From Sindora glabra (taxonomy: Eukaryota; Streptophyta; Magnoliopsida; Fabales; Fabaceae): DNA of 64,000 nucleotides. Position 1 is the first letter of the stretch, and each line of letters opens with the position of its first letter. Location: the NCBI GenBank assembly GCA_020226215.1, contig CM035226.1, forward strand, positions 90,234,895-90,298,894. The letters are read 5' to 3'. Position numbers and translations under genes: made by a program. Under the pieces are notes generated by a model that made no database searches, was not told the origin of the DNA, and saw only the letters and a list, made by a program, of their open reading frames with translations. Shown one piece after another: positions 1-13,200 of this stretch.

Positions 1-3000
1 AGGCCTTCCAGGTATAGCAAAAGAAATCTCGGTATCTTTGAAAGATGGCATCGCTTCGCATGATGTTTCCCCTCGACAAAGTATCTACGGTTGTAACCGC
101 TTCACTGAGAAGCCCCACAGAAGTTTTTGGATGTATGTTTGGGATGCAATGCAAGACTTAACTCTGATTATCCTTATGGTATGTGCTGTGATTTCAGTTG
201 GTGTTGGAATCTCAACTGAAGGGTGGCCGGAAGGTATGTATGATGGAGTGGGAATAATACTTAGCATTTTCTTAGTAGTGTTTGTTACTGCAACCAGTGA
301 CTATAAACAGTCTTTGCAATTCAAAGATTTGGATAGAGAAAAGAAAAATGTCACCATTCATGTTACAAGAGATGGAAGTAGAAAACAGGTCTCAATTTAT
401 GATTTAGTGGTTGGAGATATTGTCCATCTATCAATCGGAGATGTAATTCCCGCAGATGGATTGTTCATATCAGGTTATAGCTTATCTATTGATGAATCAA
501 GCTTATCAGGTGAGAGTGAGCCAGTGAGTGTAAATCAGCGGAAGCCCTTTCTTCTGTCTGGAACCACGGTACAAGATGGGTCTGCTAAGATGCTAGTGAC
601 TTCTGTTGGTATGAGAACTGAATGGGGAAGATTGATGACTACTCTGAATGAAGCTGGTGACGATGAGACACCACTTCAGGTCAAACTAAATGGAGTTGCA
701 ACCATTATTGGGAAGATTGGCTTGGCTTTTGCGGTGGTAACATTCTTGGTTCTCACTTGTCGGTTCTTGGTGAAGAAAATTGCTCATCATAAGATTACTA
801 AGTGGTCTTTAGATGATGCATCTAATCTCCTAAACTATTTTGCTACTGCTGTTATTATAATAGTTGTGGCAGTTCCTGAGGGCCTGCCATTGGCAGTGAC
901 ATTAAGTCTTGCCTTTGCAATGAAAAAATTGATGAATGATAAGGCACTTGTCAGGCACCTATCTGCCTGTGAGACAATGGGTTCTGCTAGTTGCATTTGC
1001 ACAGATAAAACAGGCACTTTGACAACAAATCACATGGTTGTGGACAAAATCTGGATTTGTGATGAAACTAAGGATATGAAAAACAAGGATGCTAACAGAG
1101 CATTGAAGTCGTCAATCTCTGATCAAATGTTTGACCTATTTCTGCAATCTATATTCCAAAATACAAGCTCAGAGGTAGTCAAAGGAGAAAATGGAAAGAA
1201 TAAGATCATGGGTACTCCAACTGAAACCGCATTACTAGAATTTGGCTTGCTTCTGGGAGGTGATTCTAAGGCTTACAATGAAAGGTACAAGATAGTAAAG
1301 ATTGAACCTTTCAATTCAAACAGAAAAAAGATGTCAGTGCTTGTAGCTCTTCCTGGTGGTTCGAACATGTTTCGAGCATTCTGTAAAGGAGCATCAGAAA
1401 TAGTCTTGAAATTGTGCGACAAAGTTGTCAATGCTGACGGTGAAGTGGTCCATCTGCACGAAGAACAAAGAAAATCAGTCTCAGAAGTTATTGATGGATT
1501 TGCATCTGAAGCTCTAAGAACTCTCTGCGTTGCTTTTAAGGACATTGAGGGATCTTCTAAAGGTGTTGGCATTCCTGAAGATAATTACACATTAATAGCT
1601 ATTATTGGGATCAAGGACCCGGTGAGACCTGGTGTAAAAGAAGCTGTAAAGACTTGTTTGGCAGCTGGGATTAATGTGAGGATGGTCACCGGTGATAACA
1701 TAAACACTGCTAAAGCAATAGCTAGAGAATGTGGCATCTTGACAGATGGTATTGCCATTGAAGGGCCAGAGTTTCGCAACATGACACCACAGGAGATGGA
1801 GGAGATAATTCCAAAACTACAGGTATTGTTTTACTGATTCGGAGATAATTCAATGTTCATCATGGATGGAAAGTTTATAAATACATTACTTTCTTAACCT
1901 GTACAGGTAATGGCTCGATCTTTGCCCCTGGACAAGCATACCTTAGTAACCCATTTGAGAAATGACTTTGAAGAAGTAGTGGCAGTGACAGGTGATGGCA
2001 CCAACGATGCTCCAGCATTGCATGAGGCTGACATTGGATTTGCAATGGGCATTGCGGGGACAGAGGTTTGTTACAAGCTTCTTATACATTTGCTAAATAA
2101 CTTTCATGGGTCCAAACCTCGAATTCCATAGCAAACTTAAGCTGCTGATGGCCCTTGGTCGTCATGTATAGCGTGGATCTTAAGGAAATAAAACTGCTCC
2201 AATCTGTTTGACACCCTTATCTCAATGTGTGGGAGTTGAGACGGGAAGGGACTAAAAGAAAATAAGAGAATGAAAGGCAAGGAAAAGGGAGGAAAATGGA
2301 TGGTAAAGAAAGGACTTCCCTTCCCTTGTTCAGATGTTTAAAAAATCTTTTAAAATTCTCCAAACCAACTAAAGACAAAATAATGAAACGTAAAGGGTGT
2401 TAGAAGGTTTGGAGGATTAATTATGGACTTCAAAGTTTTACCTTTTCTTTCCCTCTATTCTCTCACATCTAAATATATCATCAGATTTAGTTAATTTTTC
2501 AGAAAAGTAATAATTCCGTGCCCTGCTTTTCTTTCCAATAAGTTGTCCAATATTTTACTACAGGTTTCACTCAAAGCTGAAATTTCACTACTCACATTAC
2601 CTCTTTATGAGCACAATTGCAATGAATTTCCGGTGCTATGAATAACTCATACGTAAAAAAAGCAAGAAAACAACCAAAGCGAATATGGATACTTGTCATG
2701 TTTTCTCATCAATCCAATTTATGCCACATTGTTGGTTAAGCCCGCTTCTCGTCCATCATTTGCAGGTTGCAAAAGAAAACGCTGATGTCATTATAATGGA
2801 TGATAACTTCACAACCATAGTGAATGTTGCCAAATGGGGGCGTTCTGTTTATATCAACATACAAAAATTCGTCCAGTTCCAGCTGACAGTAAATGTTGTT
2901 GCTCTTATGCTCAACTTTATTTCCGCATGCGCTGCAGGTAACACATACAGCCAAAATAAAAAACTAAAAGAAAAAAAAATCGAATTAAACTTATGTAAGA

Positions 3001-4895
3001 CCGACCCAGTCTTTTAAATTCTAGTTAGTGAGGGTAGATGACCCTACAATTGTACGTGGTGCCATTCCTATTACACAGTGAATCCCATTTTGTGTAACCA
3101 AAGTTGTTTAAAACTTGCATGACTAATAGTAAAATAAAAGAAACTTATTTTCAGGCTCTGCACCTCTTACTGCGGTTCAAATGCTTTGGGTAAACATGAT
3201 TATGGACACTCTTGGGGCACTGGCACTGGCCACAGAACCTCCTCATGATGGGTTAATGAAAAGGCCACCAGTTGGAAGAAACACAAAATTCATCACTGCA
3301 GTCATGTGGAGGAACATAATTGGTCAGAGCATCTATCAAATTGTTGTCCTTCTGATTCTCAAATTTCGTGGGAAGCAAATTCTTGTGCTCCATGGCTCCG
3401 ATGCTAATTCTGTGTTGAACACTGTCATATTCAACACATTTGTTTTTTGCCAGGTACGAACTCTAATGCACTCATTGATAGATTTTGCATTTTTGTATTT
3501 CAATTATCATTGGAAAACAATTGCTGGACTTCCTCATGCATAAGCATTATTCTATTTGGAAGAGAATTTTCTTGCAGCATTGTAGCCATTTCATCAAGAA
3601 TTTGGATATTTTTCTTGTTAATCTTTACGAGGAAGTTGGACCCAAGTAAAAGCCGACGGGGCCGTTGTCCCATTGATTTCTACCTTTCCATCGTAAATTT
3701 AATTTATTTTGTTAAATTTTAATCAAAATTAAAGGAAAAATCAATTAATGACCATACTAAAGTATATTTTTTGAGTCAGGAACACTCATTCTATCAATAA
3801 ATTAGGAAGATAATGTTTATTAATATCACAATTTGTTAAGATAAATTTTAAAATAATATTAATTCTACTTAGCTATTAATTTAAAAGAGATCACGCATGC
3901 TATTACAAATATTTATCAATATCCTATTGAAGTAATATTTATAAAATAAATATAATTTTTAGAATAAATTCAAGAACAAGGGAATTTAATATCTACAGAT
4001 TATATTCAAAACCTAGTTAAAATTTGTTGTAAAATATCTCATATATTCCTTTGCTTAAAATATGTAATGCAACAATTCATTTAGATAATATACATAAAAA
4101 TAAATACCTCTTCATATTATTTACTTTTCAGATACCTTAACTCCTAATCATTTACCTTTCTTTTTTACAGTTCGCCTTAAGTTCACCTTAATTATACACG
4201 TGATTATTAAAACAATTAAAAGGAATCCAAAAAAAAATGGTAAGAAAATAATACTAAATATTTTATTATATTACCTAATCCCCACTAGTACAATTTATGA
4301 GTATATGAGAATATTATGCTTATATCAATATATAATACATAAAATAAAAAAAAGAAAAAAGGAAAAGACAACGTTGATCCGATTGACCTATGGATCCCGG
4401 GTACGATAAAAGACATAGACTTCACATTTTCATGTGCAATTGAACCAATTTCCTTTTAAAGCGGCATAACATTTATGTGCCCATACATGTATTTGATTTA
4501 TGACGAAAGAAGAGCACCGATCTTTTTCAGAATTGAGCTTCATAACATTATATGATACGTTGTTCTTTCAAACTGGAAATTATTAGGTATTTAACGAGAT
4601 AAACAGCCGAGACATGGAGAAGATCAATGTTTTCAGGGGCATGTTCAGCAGTTGGGTTTTCATGATGGTGATGGGGGCAACAGTAGGCTTTCAAGCCATA
4701 ATAATTGAATTTTTGGGTACTTTTGCGGGAACAGTGCCACTGAGCTTGAATTTATGGTTAGCTTGTGTCTTAATTGGAGCCGCAAGTCTGCTTGTTGCTG
4801 TAGTCTTGAAGTGCATTCCAGTTCCAGAGGCCAAGTACATTGTCAAGCACCATGATGGTTATGAGCCTCTGCCCTCTGGTCCAGGATTGGCATGA
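1..4895 (+). CDS. ACA4/ACA11: Autoinhibited Ca2+-ATPase, ACA4/ACA11 (tonoplast) type, 5'-partial
   Basis: P2B-type calcium pump that exports cytosolic Ca2+ at the expense of ATP; ACA4/ACA11 relatives act at vacuolar membranes and are released from autoinhibition by calmodulin. Visible coding exons are 1-1822 (first full codon at 2), 1907-2065, 2766-2937, 3155-3453 and 4587-4895; all introns are GT-AG and phases join without a break, giving 919 residues ending in PLPSGPGLA and TGA. Seen: transmembrane segments near the start, the TM4 motif PEGLPL (about 872-889), the phosphorylation motif DKTGTLT (Asp codon 1004-1006), KGAS of the nucleotide domain, and the hinge motif GDGTNDAP in exon 2. The C-terminus KCIPV...HHDGYEPLPSGP matches ACA4/ACA11 rather than ACA1/2. 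Full-length relatives have about 1,025-1,030 aa, so roughly 105-110 N-terminal residues, including the calmodulin-binding autoinhibitory region, lie outside the window. No stop or frameshift is seen in the exons, so the gene looks intact. Confidence 0.95.
1823..4586 (+). other. Introns of the Ca2+-ATPase gene
   Basis: Four introns: 1823-1906 (84 bp), 2066-2765 (700 bp), 2938-3154 (217 bp) and 3454-4586 (1,133 bp). Boundaries were set by keeping the family's protein reading frame across GT-AG pairs. The last intron is very AT-rich with A-tracts; I see no coding remnant or delimited transposon in it. Open frames running into these introns are read-through of exons. Confidence 0.88.
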
Positions 4896-5280
4896 TACAT
4901 TCAGTGAGCTGCTTCCGGAACAAATTTCTGGCTTTGACAATTTTGGTAAATTTCAAGAAAATCCCTACAGAAATTTCATGTCTTCTATACATGCTCCTCC
5001 CTTTATTTGCTTCCATGTTTAGAACTTGCATTTGCATTTTCAAAGTCCATTTAGGAATTTCTTTTCTTTGTAGACATTTTATTTTTCTATTTGAGGTTTT
5101 TTTGTTCACCCTACCGCTGGAAATCCCATTCCTTGGATGCAGTTTCATTCTTTTGAGTAAGGAAGTAAGGTCCTATTTGCTCCCAATTTGTTTCTTATAT
5201 TTGTTCTTTCTTGTAATTAACACCCTAGTTTGGCAGTGATTTTTTATATATAATGTTTTATCAGCGAATTTATTGTTAGA
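4896..5280 (+). other. Probable 3' UTR of the Ca2+-ATPase gene
   Basis: T-rich sequence directly after the TGA stop, with no transposon signature and a drop in complexity near 5240-5280. Short open frames here are chance. The cleavage site cannot be fixed from sequence alone. Confidence 0.45.
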
Positions 5281-5914
5281 GCAAGTGTGACATCCCCAAT
5301 CCAGGGAAAAATCTTATATCAATGTCTTAATATTGTATTTTGATAAATCAGGTCTATTATCATCATAATAGAATGAATACTAAAATTAAATAACCGATTT
5401 TTAACTTGTCAAAATACAATTGATAGCATCCTTAGACTCTCTCATGTATTAGAAATTAACGAAAGAGATGAAAATCAGCTTAGTTAGGAGAACTATGTCA
5501 CTCTGGAGAGTTTAACACCATTTGATTGCTTCTAAGAACTCAGAAGAAATTTAAAGCAAGAGAATCAGTGGCGCGGAGTAAGGGGAAATCAGGGGCTGGC
5601 CTGACCCTCCAAAGTTAAGTGCTTTCTATGTGTGTGTTTCTGTGTTCGCCCACGCCATATGTATGTGCGCGCGCGCACATACGTATTATTATATATTTTG
5701 ACCTTTCTTAAAATTTTAAAATACATTCAATTAAGATAAAAAAATAATATACCCATATTATAATAATAATAGTAAATTTTATATAAAATATATAAATATA
5801 AATATAAAGCGTAAAATCATAATTCCTTTGTAAGGTTGTGAATAATTTGTATATTGATTTCTTTTCCTTTCATTCTTGTTAAATATATTGAATTTTTTTT
5901 TGTCTTTATGCATG

Positions 5915-5918
<4 letters not shown>
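5281..5918. other. AT-rich spacer, possible LTR scrap
   Basis: No gene seen. The phrase TGTGACATCCCCAATCC at about 5286 resembles the first bases of some gypsy LTRs but no partner LTR or target duplication was found. A short alternating GC tract flanked by GTATGTGCGC/GCGCACATAC lies near 5660-5685. Confidence 0.3.

Positions 5919-5972
<54 letters not shown>
5919..5972. repeat. (AT)n microsatellite
   Basis: About 27 uninterrupted AT dinucleotides, followed by a few imperfect units. Confidence 0.95.
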
Positions 5973-5978
<6 letters not shown>

Positions 5979-7866
5979 GTGAACTTTATTAAATTAATTA
6001 TCATCTTACAAACTTTATAGATTTTTATTGTATTTTTTTATAAAACTCTAAATAATTTTAACTCTATATTTTTATTTATATTTCACACTTAACATGATTA
6101 TAGTAGACTTATCACTTACTTATTATCTATTTTGATTTTATCATCCAAAATTTTCACAATAAAATATTTATATATATCAAGAAAAATATGCATACATATG
6201 AACTTTATTAAATTAATTATATGTGTACAAATTTTATAAATTTTTATTGTAACTTTTTTTTTGTAAAATTTTGAATGATTTGTGTCACAATCTTTATAAA
6301 TAAGTTTTTACAATTTTTCTCATAAAAAACTTTTGTAATTTTATTTATTGTTTCATAATTTTTATATTTAATTTTTTAAAAAAAATTAAAATATCTTATA
6401 TCAAAATTATAAAAAATATATAATTATTTTATATAATTATAAATTTTTCAATATACATTTAAACAAAATTTTATTCACTTACAATCAATCCACCACCAAA
6501 CCAAAAACATTGGCTCCGTCAGTAGTAAGATTTTCTAAAGCTAATCCAAGATCAAGACAAAAAATAATACACTTGGAAAAAAATCAGTCTGGTGGTTTGT
6601 CAAATGGTAACAAAGTGAATGATCAATAGCACAACAACGCAGAGACCACAAAAAAAAAAATTAAAAAAAAAAAAGAGAAAAGAGCACACAAACGCACTTG
6701 GTGATTTTTTGCCATATATCAGGTATGAATACTTCAGTAACGACTCCCATCATCAGTTATGGACAATTTCTTTAATATCATGTTCATAGCTACAGAAGAG
6801 TTTCTTGCTTTTCTTCAAAGCCTCTCTTGCATTAGCCTTCCCAATCTCCTGGTTGTCTCAAAGCAAGTACTTGGTGAGATTTTCACAAGCTTCTCACAAC
6901 AATGCTTAGTGAAAGACCTATCCTGAACAAGTCTGTAATTTATGCTCAGGCTTGACTCACCAACTTCGTCCTGGCATTAGCTGGGAGTTCATCGTGCAAT
7001 CCCCTTAATAAATGGTGAAATTTATAAAATTGTGAATCCATGATTAATGAAGACAAAGACTTTGAAATATCTCCACGTTAGCATATATCGTAAAACTCAT
7101 TAAAAAATAGTGTTCACTGGTTCAGCCATTTTCTCACATTAAAAATTTAATCATTTGTAGCCAAAACTTCTGGTCGAATTTTCATTCTCAGGACTCAAGC
7201 CGGTTGGAAAAACCTTTTTTCGTCAGTTTGGCATGACGAGGAACCACAAGTTTATGCATACATCTGTCAGCAATATTATATACTTCTCATCAAGAAATAG
7301 TTTTTGGTTTTTTCAGCAATACTATAAGTAGCCAAGACTGAAGTGGCTGAAGAGACGGCCACCATGATTGAGTAAAGGCTGAATCTGGACAGCAGATAGA
7401 TGAGATCCCACTGCTATGATTGTGGTGTATGAATCACGTCAGAGTTTGTCTTCAAGTAGTGAGATAAATGTACTGTGAAACAAAACCCAATATTGATGGA
7501 GAAATTTTTGCATGCTTTAACACAAATCCTTACTCTCCGCCAAGAAGTCAATAAAGAGAAATCAATTATCAATTTTGTAGAATCCACATACATTAAAAAT
7601 TGTATTTTTCAAATTCCAATGCATTAGAAATTGTAATTAGCTTTACTCTATTGATCAATAGTAAAGACACATATTTCAACTAAAGTATACTAGTACTCCT
7701 CTCATGGATGTTGCATGAGTTATTTTTGTAAAATAGCTTCCTAATCTGAAACGTTTGAGGCGGCTTTTGTTAATCAGTTTCAAAACTAAATAGCTGAAGG
7801 AAAGGGCAGCACAAATAGTAAATTATGAAGTGATTTCAACAATTTATACTTCAAGAGGATAACTAA
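5973..7866. other. Intergenic; possible decayed gene fragment 6740-7460
   Basis: 5973-6480 is low-complexity AT-rich DNA. From about 6740 to 7460 base composition becomes more balanced. On the - strand, near 6780-6880, frame-shifting stretches read like KANAREALKKSKK and SYEHDIKEIV, which look protein-like, but I cannot assign a family and frames are broken. It could be a pseudogene or an old transposon remnant. Confidence 0.3.
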
Positions 7867-9751
7867 TGGTATGTTTGGAATGGGTGAAATGAAGGGGAAA
7901 AGGAGAGGGGGCGAAATTAGGGGTGAAATACGAATTTCACCTTGCTTGGCTGGAGGGTGAAAACTGAAGGGGATAAACGGAAGTGAAAAAAACCGTGGAT
8001 TCCACAGTTAAAATTTCCCCTCTGAAATGGGGAGTTTTTTCAGGATGAAATGTGTCTCACCCATTTCTTCTAACTGTTGCCCTTCACTTCATCAAAAAGA
8101 AGTTGTTGCCCTTCCTCTACCTTGAGCTCATCCGCCAAGCGCAGCGCATCTTGCGACGAAAAAGGCTAACCTGCGGTCACCAACGAAGCCCTCTGAACAG
8201 GTATGTCTTGTTTCCTAGTTGTGTTCCCTTTTAAGCTGTCATTGGTGTCTGCTTCCTTTCCAAAGCAGTGTCATTGTTGTCCGATGGAGGATCTAATGTA
8301 GGAGCATTTCTGGCCATCAAGAACAGTACGGAGGAGCTTACCAACATCTCAATCTGGTCGATTTGCAAGAAGATGCTACAAATGGCGGACATTGGCGCAT
8401 GGTCTGACGATGGGCTTTGATTTCTATCAAATTGGGTCGGGGCATTCAAATCAAAACTTGACTCAAACCTAGGTTGTCGGAAACTAGACCTAACTAAGTT
8501 TTTTATTTTTAAGGAAATGGTTTGCTCTTGCTCAAATTGCCTATGTATTGGAGTTGTTTGTGGATGAATTTTAATATAAAAATTAATGCTAAATAGGCAC
8601 TAATCTCATTTTATAAAGTAATTACATTATCAAAACCATATTAAATAGCCTATAAATCAGTATAGAGTGATATTATGGAATTAATACAATGTATAATTAA
8701 TTGATGTAGTATAATAGTTAACTATTAGGAATACAAGTGATTTTTTCAATTTTTACAATATTTTGAGTGATATGGATAACCATTAATTAGTAAATTAAAA
8801 TTAAAAAATTTTATTCATAGAAAATAAATATACAATTAAAGATAACGAAACAAGAATTTATTATATTATTTCAAATTTCAGTATTTCAAAATCAACATAA
8901 CATGTAAGGTAAAAAATTATTAGTCTTCTTAATTATCCTCCATTATTCAATATATTACGATAAATATGTAATCAAATTAACCAGATAAAAATTATCATTT
9001 TTATCTTTCTTACCATGAAAATATAATATAAAGAGGAAAAAAATATACTTATCTATTTTATTTTTTTATTGTATGACAAAAGCACTAAAGTTTATTTCAA
9101 AAAATAAAAAATTACTTATTATTTGACAACAATTCACGTTGATCTAAAAATTTGAAATAATAATTATAGGATTTAGTGATTATGTATTCATTTTCCTTAT
9201 ATAAATAACAGAGTTGCACAAATTGTAAATTTGATTTATTATTATTGTAAATTTTTTATACTATTGATAAATAAAAAAGATATTTCATAAAAAATTTAAT
9301 ATTAATTAAAAATTTGTACTAATAGTAAAAATTAAATATTAAAACAAATCTCTCTCATTAAAATATCAATACGTGAAAATATTTAAATTCAACAATATGT
9401 AATATTAATATTATAAATAAATATGAAAAAATAGCATTATTATTTAAAATTATTTAAAAAAATTTACCTCTTATTAAATGTATAACATTTTATCAATATA
9501 TTATAAATTTTTAATTGAATTAATATTATAACAAAAGTTAATAATATATTATAGGGATATTATAATAATTTGTGTCAATCTCATTTTTTTTCCCTCTATT
9601 TTCACCAATTTCAAATAAAACAAATTAATTTCACTCATACTTCCTTATCCTCCCATTTTAATCAATTCCAAACAACTCAAATGAATCCTTTCACCTCTAT
9701 TTCCCATCGCCTTCATTTTCTTTTCCTTCCATTTTCACCTCAAACGGACCA
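7867..9751. mobile_element. 1.9 kb TIR element with TAA target duplication (PIF/Harbinger-like)
   Basis: The left end begins TGGTATGTTTGGAATGGG. The right end, read on the - strand, begins TGGTCCGTTTGAGGTG, and similarity continues inward as purine-rich GAAGG/GGAAAA runs. TAA directly flanks both ends (7864-7866 and 9752-9754), the 3-bp duplication typical of PIF/Harbinger and Tourist elements. The interior from about 8050 to 8450 is clearly less AT-rich than the rest; 8560-9560 is extremely AT-rich. No DDE transposase is recognisable, so it is either non-autonomous or decayed. Two elements nested in one another is an alternative. Confidence 0.6.
8052..8450. other. Unassigned GC-richer segment inside the 1.9 kb TIR element
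   Basis: Balanced base composition with open frames of 60 aa (+ strand, 8052-8234) and 72 aa (- strand, 8449-8231). I recognise no domain in either. It may be a captured host fragment or a remnant of an element gene. Confidence 0.3.
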
Positions 9752-9754
9752 TAA

Positions 9755-10294
9755 ATAGAAAAAAGCTTGATTACCCAATCAGTTTACCCATATCCATCAC
9801 ACTAATGTATGGGACCCATGGGTAATTGTGAACCAACCGTGAATTGTATTTGTATCACAAACAAAAATCACCCAATACGGATGGATCAAAGATAAATGGC
9901 CATACATGCATTCACCAACATATTTTGGTTCAAGCTGTTCATATAATCTCACTAAAGAAGGCACGAAGTGGGACCAGTGCAAAAATCTCTTCGACATCAT
10001 CAAACTTGTTTCTACAAGTTTCAGACAAATTTTACTATCCTCTTGTCTTCTCCCTACCATTTTCTATACTTGGCATGGCTCAGCTACAAGTTAACAGCGT
10101 GAAAGAACAAAGGACAGCTATCCTAAGAATACAAACAAAATTAAAGGGCTGTCCACAGCAGTATATGGCCAACAAAAGAAGCCTCCGAAATTGGAGTACC
10201 ACATCTGAAGCTACAGGTTTGCCATCCATCCTTAATTTAAACATGAGAGGTTTACGGGTTTTGTCACCCATAACTGATTTGTAGACAAGATCTT
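9755..10294 (-). other. Spacer and probable 3' UTR of the uncharacterised gene
   Basis: Lies downstream of the TAG stop at 10295 on the - strand. A 146-codon open frame on the + strand (9844-10284) has no recognisable domain and overlaps the expected 3' UTR, so I do not call it a gene. Confidence 0.45.
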
Positions 10295-13200
10295 CTAACG
10301 AGATGAAGGCTCGTTGTGTTTTCTGACAAATAGCTTGCCTATGTCTTCTGTAACAATGTTACTCCTGGTAAATAAAGAAAAAAAGTCATGAATGATTGAG
10401 TTCCATTTAGATACTAAAAAGAAAAAAGAGTAAATGATAACAAAGTGGACATTGAAATAAATGAAAACATGAGAAATTCCAATTGCCAAATGGAATATTA
10501 GCTTAAGCTATGGGAACAAACGACAATGAAATAAGAATTGGAACTTGGGAAAGTACATGACAAAGGACTATACAATTATTTGCCAGACCTCATAATGGAT
10601 TCAGCGATTGCAGATAAAATACACTTCTACTCAGAGAAGCAGGAGTATATAATGCATTCAACTTATTGGCAAATTTCGAGTCTTTCATGAGGCACAAAAT
10701 TAATATCGTATGTGTTACCACAAAAGGAAATAGTCATAACTGGAAGCAAAAACCCCTCCAACTCTGATAATTGGAACCAAAAATCATAATTTGAAAAAAT
10801 CAACCCCCAGTACTCTCCACCGAGTCTCTAATTTGCTAAATCCAACCATAGAACCGTCACAGTATTTCCCAATGCAATAATGTAAAAAAGCAATGCCATT
10901 TATTGTGATTGCCAGCTCTGTCTGCCCAGGTCTAATCAGTCTCTCAGGTTTGTCAAGAAGTGACAACTAAAATAGGCAACAGAAGGGTTCATCTGTAAGT
11001 GATTTTAAAGACATTAATCCAATGACCATCGGTTCACTTTTAGCCAAGTTTTTCCGTGCGAAGCCAAAGTGGGGAAATAAAAAGAATAGTGTGCTTCAAT
11101 AAGATGAGTGAGACAAAACTACATTAATAGCACCAGTTAGAACATGCAGAATTGAATAAAACAAAATGAACTAATAGTACCAAACCAAGTTTCAAATTGC
11201 ATGGGCTATAGAATCAAGACAACGACCAACAAAGACATAGATTATCTTAACTACAGGAAGGTCCCAAATAACAATGTAATTGATCTTGAGAATCATCATA
11301 AAAAAAGCATTACTTCAATTAAGATAGAAGAAAATAACTATGAGACTCAATGAATTTTCAATTTCTTGCCAAGTTGTTACAATGTCATATAACTGATATT
11401 CAGCACCTCTAAAAGTACAGAAAGGTCTAGCATCATCCAAAAAAGGTCTGGGTACTGAATATTGTCAGTTTGTATTTCTGATCTAATTTCTGCTCCAAAT
11501 TTGCACCATCTTCAATAGAGCCTAAGGCTTAAAGCTGCATGTCACCATACATACAAATTTCGAATACTAGTATCATTCCAGTCCCTTTTTCCTTTCTGGC
11601 CACCATTAAGACTACCTTTCTTACTTGTTTCCCTCAATAAAAACATATACTTGCTCTTTCAACAAAAATACATGAACGTCCAAGAACCCAGATCGTATTT
11701 TCCATGGAAATTAAATTAAATTAGGAACCAGGGTTCTATAGCTCTAGTGATTTTCCAAGGAAACATACCCTTGGAATTTTCACTATATTAGAAACTTATT
11801 CACAGTCAGGCCTCTAATTAAATCCCTATGCTTTGCGTTCTTACTTCCTTTCACACTCTGGTTTCTCTGATATCAAAACTTGAACCGTCACTTCTCCTGG
11901 ACCCTATATTATTTTCTACCTCCCCCCTTCTGATAAAAAAACTAACCCTCAATACGTCTTTTCAGTGTGTTAAAGTGCTGTCTATAATTAAAACAAATGA
12001 AAAGTTACAGGGGAATAGCCCACAAGGCCTTCTCTAAAGGTATTTTTTTCCCTTTTTTCTGAGAAATTCTTGTACACTCCAATTCTGCCATGTGTTCTTA
12101 GTCATAGCGAATAAGTAAAAGACAATTGTCACTTTTGTGGGTCCATGCACATTAAATCTAATTTTTCACTTTCTAAAATCTTGGAAATTATAGAAACTAA
12201 TAATTGTCCTTTGTTTATTAGCTATGACTAAGGACACAAGTCATAATTGAAGCATACAAAAATTTCTCCTTTTTTTCCTTCGTCCTTTTACAAGATTTTC
12301 GGAGAACAAAGAAGGACAAGGTGTTGTGCAGTTGTGACCTTTATGCTGGCTCCCTGTGCAATCTGATAGAGTGTAATGCTACAAGTTTTTTAAGAAATCC
12401 TTACACGTGCACCTTGAGCATAATCCCTACATGTGCATGCACCTCCACCATGTTTAGCCATAAATCCTTTCCACATATCTTCCTGTTGTGTTTCCACCTT
12501 TTTCCTCTTCCTACCGGGGAACTACTCAGTTAAAAATGTTATACCGGCAGGCCAGCCCAAAACTTTCTATAGTCCCAATAAGGTTAAAATGTCACAAGGG
12601 AAAAGAAACTAAACAATAGCATAATCCATCAGAATATCAAAAGAAATCACAATCATGACTATAATTGCTATGATATCTCATCTCAACTTCAATATAAGTC
12701 CACATGTCGCCCTTCATTTCAGATGACTTGATGAATATCAGCAACACAATCAAAACTCAAAATCCTAATAATTCTCACCATACCAGAGGAACAAAACAAC
12801 ATCAGCCTATGAGCACACTGAATGTAAAATTTAACACTGACCTTCCACTAATTTGAGGGGGAAGTAGCACGCGACCAGCAGTATCAGGAACATTCCTGGA
12901 GGGCGGCAAGTTCCCTCGGGGGACTTTACTGCGAAGGGCACTACCAGAGGAGGCCAACCCATTAGAGTCTCTCTTCCGCGAAGCATTTTGAGCCATAGCA
13001 GCTGCAACCCGGGAAGAGTGATCACTAGAATCCATCAGATTAGATGAAACCGAAGGCGTATTCAAAAGAAACGAAGCATCTGGAAGCTTCTCTATGGAAG
13101 CTTCAAGCTGATTGTTTGATGATGACCCAGATTCCGTCCTACATGTTCAAATTATAGCAGAAATTAATAAAACGAACAAAGATTGTGGCTCGTGCAGTCA

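Noticed and set aside
1273..1572. 99-codon antisense frame in the Ca2+-ATPase exon
   Set aside because: Shadow of a strongly coding sequence on the + strand.
5650..5690. Alternating GCGC tract as a Z-DNA regulatory site
   Set aside because: Only a few units and no gene context; treated as minor low-complexity sequence.
9844..10284. 146-codon + strand open frame
   Set aside because: Overlaps the expected 3' UTR of the - strand gene, has no recognisable domain and atypical composition; probably chance.
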